From: Rhodocaloribacter litoris
GTDB lineage: Bacteria; Bacteroidota; Rhodothermia; Rhodothermales; ISCAR-4553
DNA: 64,000 nucleotides
Assembly: GCF_011682235.2 (NCBI RefSeq)
Contig: NZ_CP076718.1
Span: 2,786,622-2,850,621, forward strand
Reading direction: 5' to 3'
Shown here: positions 60,017 to 64,000 of the stretch, one piece after another
Layout: every line of letters starts with the position of its first letter
How positions within the stretch are numbered: the first letter of the stretch is position 1
Made by a program: the position numbers and the translations under genes
Notes under the pieces: model-generated
Database searches by the model: none
What the model was told of the DNA's origin: nothing
The model's input: only the letters and a program-made list of their open reading frames with translations

Positions 60017-60976
60017 TTAGGGGGGCGGGAAGCGCTGGAAGAACGCCCAGATCAATGTATTGGCATCAATGGCGGTCGATGGTGTGTCCGCGCGAGGTCT
60101 CGGCTTTCGTCCTCCGGGCCAGGCATGCCCACCATCTTCGGTCAAATACATTTCAATTTCTGCGCCCGCGTCACAGGAGAACCATGTGGTGAGGGAATAG
60201 TCCTTGAATGTGATCGACCGAGGGGAGGGGGCACAGCCATTGACTTCTCCCCAAACCGTGAGCACGGAGTCAACCGATGGAAATACATATCCTCCCAGGC
60301 CTTCACCACCCTTATACGGCACGACCGTGTCGCGCACCGAATGCAGATGTAAGATGGGCATGGGGTGTGCTGGGCGGCAGTCGTTGACTACCATGGTACC
60401 ACTCACTATCGCCACTGCTGCGATCCGATCGGCGACTTCACAGGCCAGCCGGTAGGCCATCATGCCGCCGTTGGACATGCCGGCCACATAGACTCGCTGA
60501 GGGTCGATCCGATAGGTAGCCACCAGATGACCGATCAGTGCGCTGATGAAGGCTACATCATCGACGTTCTGTTCGACAGGCTCGCCACAGCAGGTCCCTG
60601 CATTCCACATACGCAGGCGCAACGGTCCACGGCTGGGGATTCCTTCCGGGTATGCGACGACGAATTCATCGGCTGTAGCCTTGTCGGTGAACCGGTAATC
60701 CCGCTCGAACTGCCATGCATCACCCCCCAGGCCATGGAGTGCTATGACGAGCGGATAGGGATCGGCACTGTCGGCGTAGCTAGGTGGCAGATTGAGGAGG
60801 TAGGTACGCAGGCGTCCGTCTACCATCAGCGTGTCGTATAGACGATGCGAGGGAGCAGGCACGGGCGTGTAGCTACTGCAACCAACCGCTCCCAGCAGAG
60901 CAATCAGGTTGCAGCACAAGACGAGACGATCACTTGAAGTACGCACACGTACCGGATGCATTGCGAACAGCTTCAT
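60017..60976 (-). CDS. Secreted alpha/beta-hydrolase esterase (LpqC/PHB depolymerase-like lipoprotein)
   Basis: A 319-residue hydrolase with a lipobox (LLGAVGC, Cys33), oxyanion region ALHGLGGD, nucleophile motif GMSNGGMMAYRLA, Asp in HSVRDTVVPY and His in GGHAWPGG. This set matches the poly(3-hydroxybutyrate) depolymerase/feruloyl esterase group. It lies upstream of the LytS-type kinase and its start overlaps the preceding small gene by four bases. The substrate and the link to two-component signalling are unknown. Confidence 0.85.
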   Translation of the reverse strand: MKLFAMHPVRVRTSSDRLVLCCNLIALLGAVGCSSYTPVPAPSHRLYDTLMVDGRLRTYLLNLPPSYADSADPYPLVIALHGLGGDAWQFERDYRFTDKATADEFVVAYPEGIPSRGPLRLRMWNAGTCCGEPVEQNVDDVAFISALIGHLVATYRIDPQRVYVAGMSNGGMMAYRLACEVADRIAAVAIVSGTMVVNDCRPAHPMPILHLHSVRDTVVPYKGGEGLGGYVFPSVDSVLTVWGEVNGCAPSPRSITFKDYSLTTWFSCDAGAEIEMYLTEDGGHAWPGGRKPRPRADTPSTAIDANTLIWAFFQRFPPP

Positions 60977-61374
60977 TGAGATCCCTCCCGGCGGGCTTTC
61001 ATCCGTTTTTTCAGTTCCTGCTTCAGTTGCTCCTTGTTTCGTTGATACGTCGCGAACTGAGCATCGGTCAGGACCCTACGCAGTTCCTTATCTTTCTGCT
61101 CGTTCAAGGCTCGCAATGCTTTGAGTTTTGCCAGCCTTCTGTCGTTGCTCATTATGACGGTCTCATTCTTCCGGGCGTAGGTGAGGTTGATCTGCCGGAC
61201 CTGCTCAATCTGTGTGCTGTCGGTCAGGGCAAGCAATTCGGTGAGGTAGTCGGTCAGAAGCGCTGCGCGCTCCTCCGGGGTGCTCTCGGCGAAGATGTCC
61301 TGTTGAGCACGGGCAGGACCGCTCGTCGCTCCCACGGTAAGCAGGAGCACAACGACATAGGTGAGGTTTCTCAT
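60973..61374 (-). CDS. Small periplasmic protein, Spy-like character
   Basis: A 133-residue protein with a signal peptide (ending PARAQ) and a helical, highly charged body (ALNEQKDKELRRVLTDAQFATYQRNKEQLKQELKKRMKARR in outline), including an LTDAQFATYQ motif seen in Spy/CpxP-like proteins. A chaperone-like or stress-sensing role is plausible. It is the first gene of the four-gene operon with esterase, kinase and regulator. Confidence 0.65.
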   Translation of the reverse strand: MRNLTYVVVLLLTVGATSGPARAQQDIFAESTPEERAALLTDYLTELLALTDSTQIEQVRQINLTYARKNETVIMSNDRRLAKLKALRALNEQKDKELRRVLTDAQFATYQRNKEQLKQELKKRMKARREGSQ

Positions 61375-61529
61375 CGGACGCTGGAGTTCAGGTTCAGGAG
61401 TAGTTTCGGAACGAAAGCTATGCTTGAATGCCTTGTCCGGCAGCCGAAGCGACATGAAACCGAAAAAAACGAGGGTGAAACACTCGTTCTGAAGTATGAG
61501 ACGATCAAGTCTTGAGTGTACTGGCAAGC

Positions 61530-61706
61530 TTATAGTGATGGGTAAAGCCGTCACAGGTTTAGACGGACATCGTCCGTGGTCATGTGCCACGACACCGTGG
61601 CGGCCGCGTTGTGTGCCGCTACCCATGCCTCGACCTCGCGCCGTACCGCCTCGATCGAACCGACGATGGCCCAGGCATTGCTGCACAACACACTGAATTC
61701 CATACT
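61530..61706 (-). pseudogene. IS630-family transposase C-terminal remnant
   Basis: The minus strand reads SVLCSNAWAIVGSIEAVRRE, then EVEAWVAAHNAAATVSWHMT and TTDDVRLNL, a stop, then RLYPSL, which fits the end of IS630-type transposases (normally ...WRFTTADARIKLKRLYP). One internal stop and loss of everything upstream make it a remnant. Confidence 0.65.
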
Positions 61707-62257
61707 ATGGTCTCGCGGGAGAAGCAGCCCCGCACTTTCACCGTATGCAGCCGCACCGTGGCGAAGGTTGCTGTGGTCGGGTTGGTCGTGCGCAGGTGCC
61801 GCTCGTGCTCGGCCGGGAAGTTGTAGAAAGCCGAGCGCTGCTCTCGGTCCCTGGCCAGGCAGTCGGCCGCCTTCGGGTACCTGGCCTCGTGGGCGGCGAT
61901 GAAGAAGTCGAAGGCTGCCTCGGCCTTCTCCTTGGTCTCGGCCAGGGAGATCTCGTGCATGCGCTGCTTCGTCTTCAGCTGCTACGACCTGGGCAGGGTG
62001 TTTAAGACGTTGGCCGTCTTATGCACTCGGCACGGCGGCCAGTGCGTCTGGCTGTAGACTTCCGTGCAAGGTGCTCCAGAAGCCGAGGGTTCCGTCGCCC
62101 ACGGCTGCTCAGCCCTGGAGCAACCGTTCCCAGGAGCGCGGCCGGTGCCTCTGAGGGGGCACCGGTCGAGACGCCCTTGAGATACAAGTGCTTCCAGCGA
62201 ACGCGTCTTGCGCATGTACTTCGGCAGGGCTGTCGAAGCGACATGCCCGGGCTGTTC
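61706..62257 (-). pseudogene. IS256-family (mutator) transposase remnant
   Basis: Pieces in shifted frames align along a mutator transposase: GDGTLGFWSTLHGSL, VHKTANVLNTLPRS, MHEISLAETKEKAEAAFDFF, ARYPKAADCLARDREQ, FYNFPAEHERHLRTTNP and TFATVRLHTVKVRGCFSRET. The 5' part is absent and several frameshifts are present. It abuts the IS630 remnant at 61706. Confidence 0.75.
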
Positions 62258-62392
62258 CTATACCCTGGATTTTGAAGCTACTGATGTTGCGTAGATGTTG
62301 CGTACTTGAAGCTGTTCCACCACACGACGGCCAGTCTTGCCAGTGTCACCAATCACAAAAAAATTTCTCTAATTCTGTGAATCATTTTGCAT
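62258..62392 (-). pseudogene. NmrA-like NAD(P)-binding gene fragment
   Basis: After a possible ATG at 62392 and an in-frame stop, the minus strand reads FFVIGDTGKTGRRVVEQLQ, the dinucleotide-binding start of NmrA-like proteins. The rest of the gene is missing, apparently cut by the IS256 remnant. It follows the DUF1772 gene, a known neighbour type for such oxidoreductases. Confidence 0.55.
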
Positions 62393-62460
62393 TTATTGTA
62401 TGATATGTTGTTATGTTAAGTTTTTTGCGTTCATGATGGCTTTTGACAGGGCTGCGTTCT

Positions 62461-62961
62461 TCAAATCATGAATAGTAGAATTATTAACAAAGCAGATGCC
62501 AGGCTCGCAAAGACTGTCCTGATTGAATTCCATAGGTTCCAACGTGATTCAAAGTCTTGACGAAACGCTCTTTGCATTGTTTCACTCATGGTATCGACAT
62601 CCAGAGTTTGTATTTTGTTATTCAGCGGTATGTTAATAGTGATTGTCGGTAATTGGACGCCGAGAAGATAGGCGAGTGTGGCGAATATTATAAGTATATA
62701 TCTAGTTTCAAATTGTGCGATACCAAGCACAGTCGCGATAATCAAGGCCACAACTGAACCAACCCATAACGACACAAAAAACGGCTGATTATTTTGAATA
62801 ATGCGATCCATCACTTGAAAAGCTCGAATGAAATCCGAGTCATTTAAACTCTTTATGCCAGGCATCACCACTAGGGCAAAAGCAAGCAAAAAGCCTGCAA
62901 CCAGGGAACACAGAAATGTAGCCAAGATCAATGCAATTTGAAAGATTCCCTCACTTGACAT
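62461..62961 (-). CDS. DUF1772 (anthrone oxygenase-like) membrane protein
   Basis: A 166-residue protein with four membrane helices (about 6-30, 55-78, 80-103, 145-165) and the DUF1772 pattern FLLAFALVVMPGI near the N terminus and WNLWNSIRTVFASLASALLI at the end. Some relatives are linked to anthrone oxidation, most are uncharacterised. Its DNA is far richer in AT than anything else in the window, which suggests acquisition from another genome. Start at 62961; 62997 would add 12 residues. Confidence 0.7.
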   Translation of the reverse strand: MSSEGIFQIALILATFLCSLVAGFLLAFALVVMPGIKSLNDSDFIRAFQVMDRIIQNNQPFFVSLWVGSVVALIIATVLGIAQFETRYILIIFATLAYLLGVQLPTITINIPLNNKIQTLDVDTMSETMQRAFRQDFESRWNLWNSIRTVFASLASALLIILLFMI

Positions 62962-63022
62962 GGAAAAATCCTCGTTCTTGTATGAATGTGCTAACACCGA
63001 GGTGAAGGATGCCGTTAGGCGT

Positions 63023-63210
63023 TACCTTGAACCGTCTCGGGAAAACCGGAGGCTTGGTTGGTTGAATACCGCTTCGATGAGATCTTCCTCACAGCGGCTG
63101 TAGTAGACTTCTTCGTACTCGACCGGTGGAAGGTAACCCTGTGATCCGAGTAAGCGATGATGGCTAAACTACCATACCCACTCCAGAACGGCAAACTCGA
63201 CGTTCTCACG
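63023..63210 (-). pseudogene. IS3-family transposase C-terminal remnant
   Basis: The minus strand reads ENVEFAVLEWVW, a stop, then FSHHRLLGSQGYLPPVEYEE and VYYSRCEE, ending FNQPSLRFSRDGSR and a stop. This is the end of an IS3-type OrfB (normally WFN..RLL..IG..PPAEYE). It is unrelated to the full IS3 element at 56684. Confidence 0.65.
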
Positions 63211-63311
63211 CGTTTACGCACGGACCAGGTCGTGTCCCGATTGCTGTAAAAAGGTTTGAGATGGAAAAGGCCAGCGTCTTCCGTTAGGCCGGGGTTGCTT
63301 TCAGACAATCC

Positions 63312-63995
63312 ATGAACCCAACGACCCACGATGGCCCTATGCTCCAGGTTACGCTCGACGCCAACCAGGTCCAAGACCTCTTCACCGGAGACGATCCCTT
63401 GCGTGCGCTCCTCGAACCAGTACTCAACCAGATCCTCGAAGCCGAGACGACCGGGCATCTCGGTGCCGAGCCCTACGCGCGCACCCAGCCCCGGCAAGCC
63501 TACGGCTATCGGGCCCGGCGCTTGACCACACGCGTGGGCATGCTGACGCTGTGCGTGCCCCGGAGCCGCGACGACTCATCCTCGTCTGCCAGGAGTTCAA
63601 TTGATGCGCAACGTCCTCGGGGCCACGCCCGGGGCCCACCACGCGCAGCTGGTCGATCATCTGCGCCGGCTCTTTCGCCGTGAGAGCGGGACCGAGGCCC
63701 GTCTCGGACGCACGTCCGAGACGCATTGCGCAACTGGTCGCGGTCTTTGAGGGACAAGGCCGATGTGGCGCGGGCAGTCCCGGAAGGCGGTCTGGAGGCT
63801 GCGATGCAGGTGTTGGTCTGGCCTTTCCGTCGTCGTCTTCGCACGATGAACATGCTTGAGCGCTTGAACGAGGAGATCCGCCGGCGCGAGCGGGTGCTTT
63901 GGATCTTTCCCGACGTGGCTTCAGCGGTTCGTCTTGTCAGGGCGCTGCCGGCCGAGCAGCACGAGACGCGGCTTTTCGGGCCGTCGGTATTTTGA
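63312..63995 (+). pseudogene. Internally deleted IS256-family transposase
   Basis: The first ~90 codons match the N terminus of mutator transposases (LQVTLDANQVQDLFTGDDPL, HLGAEPYARTQPRQ, LTTRVGMLTLCVP). After a break the sequence resumes near the end: RNVLGATPGAHHAQLVDHLR in another frame, then NMLERLNEEIRRRERV and a degraded tail. The catalytic core is missing. The C terminus runs to the window edge. Confidence 0.78.
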
Positions 63996-64000
63996 CCTGG

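Noticed and set aside
62396-62415. TTGTATGATATGTTGTTATG, resembling the alginate operator
   Set aside because: It matches only 13 of the 16 core bases, lies in an AT-rich stretch and has no alginate gene or proper -10 beside it. Chance similarity is likely.
62986-63288. Two CCGTTAGGC words (63012 and 63281) and a GCTAAC near the DUF1772 gene
   Set aside because: GTTAGGC fits an attC end, but the nearest partner is only 18 bases away, too short for an attC site.

Overview
The window reads as a chromosomal segment from a high-GC member of the Rhodothermota/Bacteroidota, resembling the Rhodothermus group. This rests on TonB-dependent receptors with carboxypeptidase-like N-terminal domains, a PorV/PorQ-family protein, C-terminal domains of the type IX secretion (T9SS) sorting kind, TAnnTTTG-like -7 promoter elements, and mostly weak Shine-Dalgarno sequences. 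Species cannot be assigned from sequence alone.

About 0.7-26.3 kb is an alginate utilization locus. A six-gene operon encodes a TonB receptor, a large surface protein, a PorV-like protein, an outer-membrane barrel protein and two PL6 alginate lyases. A seven-gene operon encodes a PL17 oligoalginate lyase, a DEH reductase-like SDR, KdgF, a PL39-like heparinase-fold lyase and a TRAP transporter (DctP, DctQ, DctM). A FadR-type GntR regulator, a surface protein, KDPG aldolase and KDG kinase follow. Together they would cut alginate outside and in the periplasm, import the products, and convert them to pyruvate and glyceraldehyde 3-phosphate. The same 16-base operator, TTGTATGACATGTTAC, overlaps the promoters of three transcription units, and a variant lies just upstream of the GntR gene. 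There is no SusD.

26.3-31.9 kb holds flotillin and NfeD genes, an AmtB-PII ammonium pair with a clear promoter and terminator, a Rad52/22-like protein and a YbjN-like protein.

31.9-35.2 kb is a sulfur-carrier cysteine biosynthesis operon: CysM-type synthase, JAMM protease, CysO/MoaD-like carrier and MoeB-rhodanese. In front of it is an apparent ribosome-mediated attenuator: a 32-codon leader with six cysteine codons in two runs of three, mutually exclusive hairpins, and an intrinsic terminator ending 5 bases before the cysM start. I regard this as the most interesting signal in the window.

35.4-55.8 kb is mostly housekeeping and miscellaneous: a BtuB-like receptor, small lipoproteins, a SEC-C protein, valyl-tRNA synthetase, DUF305 and LVIVD proteins, an MBL hydrolase, MarR plus a methyltransferase, Tgt, a degenerate histidine kinase, BioY, a TPR-like protein and a VWA protein.

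55.9-64 kb is a mobile-element graveyard. It holds a decayed integron-type integrase, an IS3-family element with clear ends, and remnants of IS630, IS256 (two) and IS3 elements. Lower-GC cargo lies between them: a LytS/LytR-type two-component operon with an esterase and a small periplasmic protein, an AT-rich DUF1772 membrane protein and an NmrA-like fragment. No tRNA, rRNA or CRISPR array was seen.
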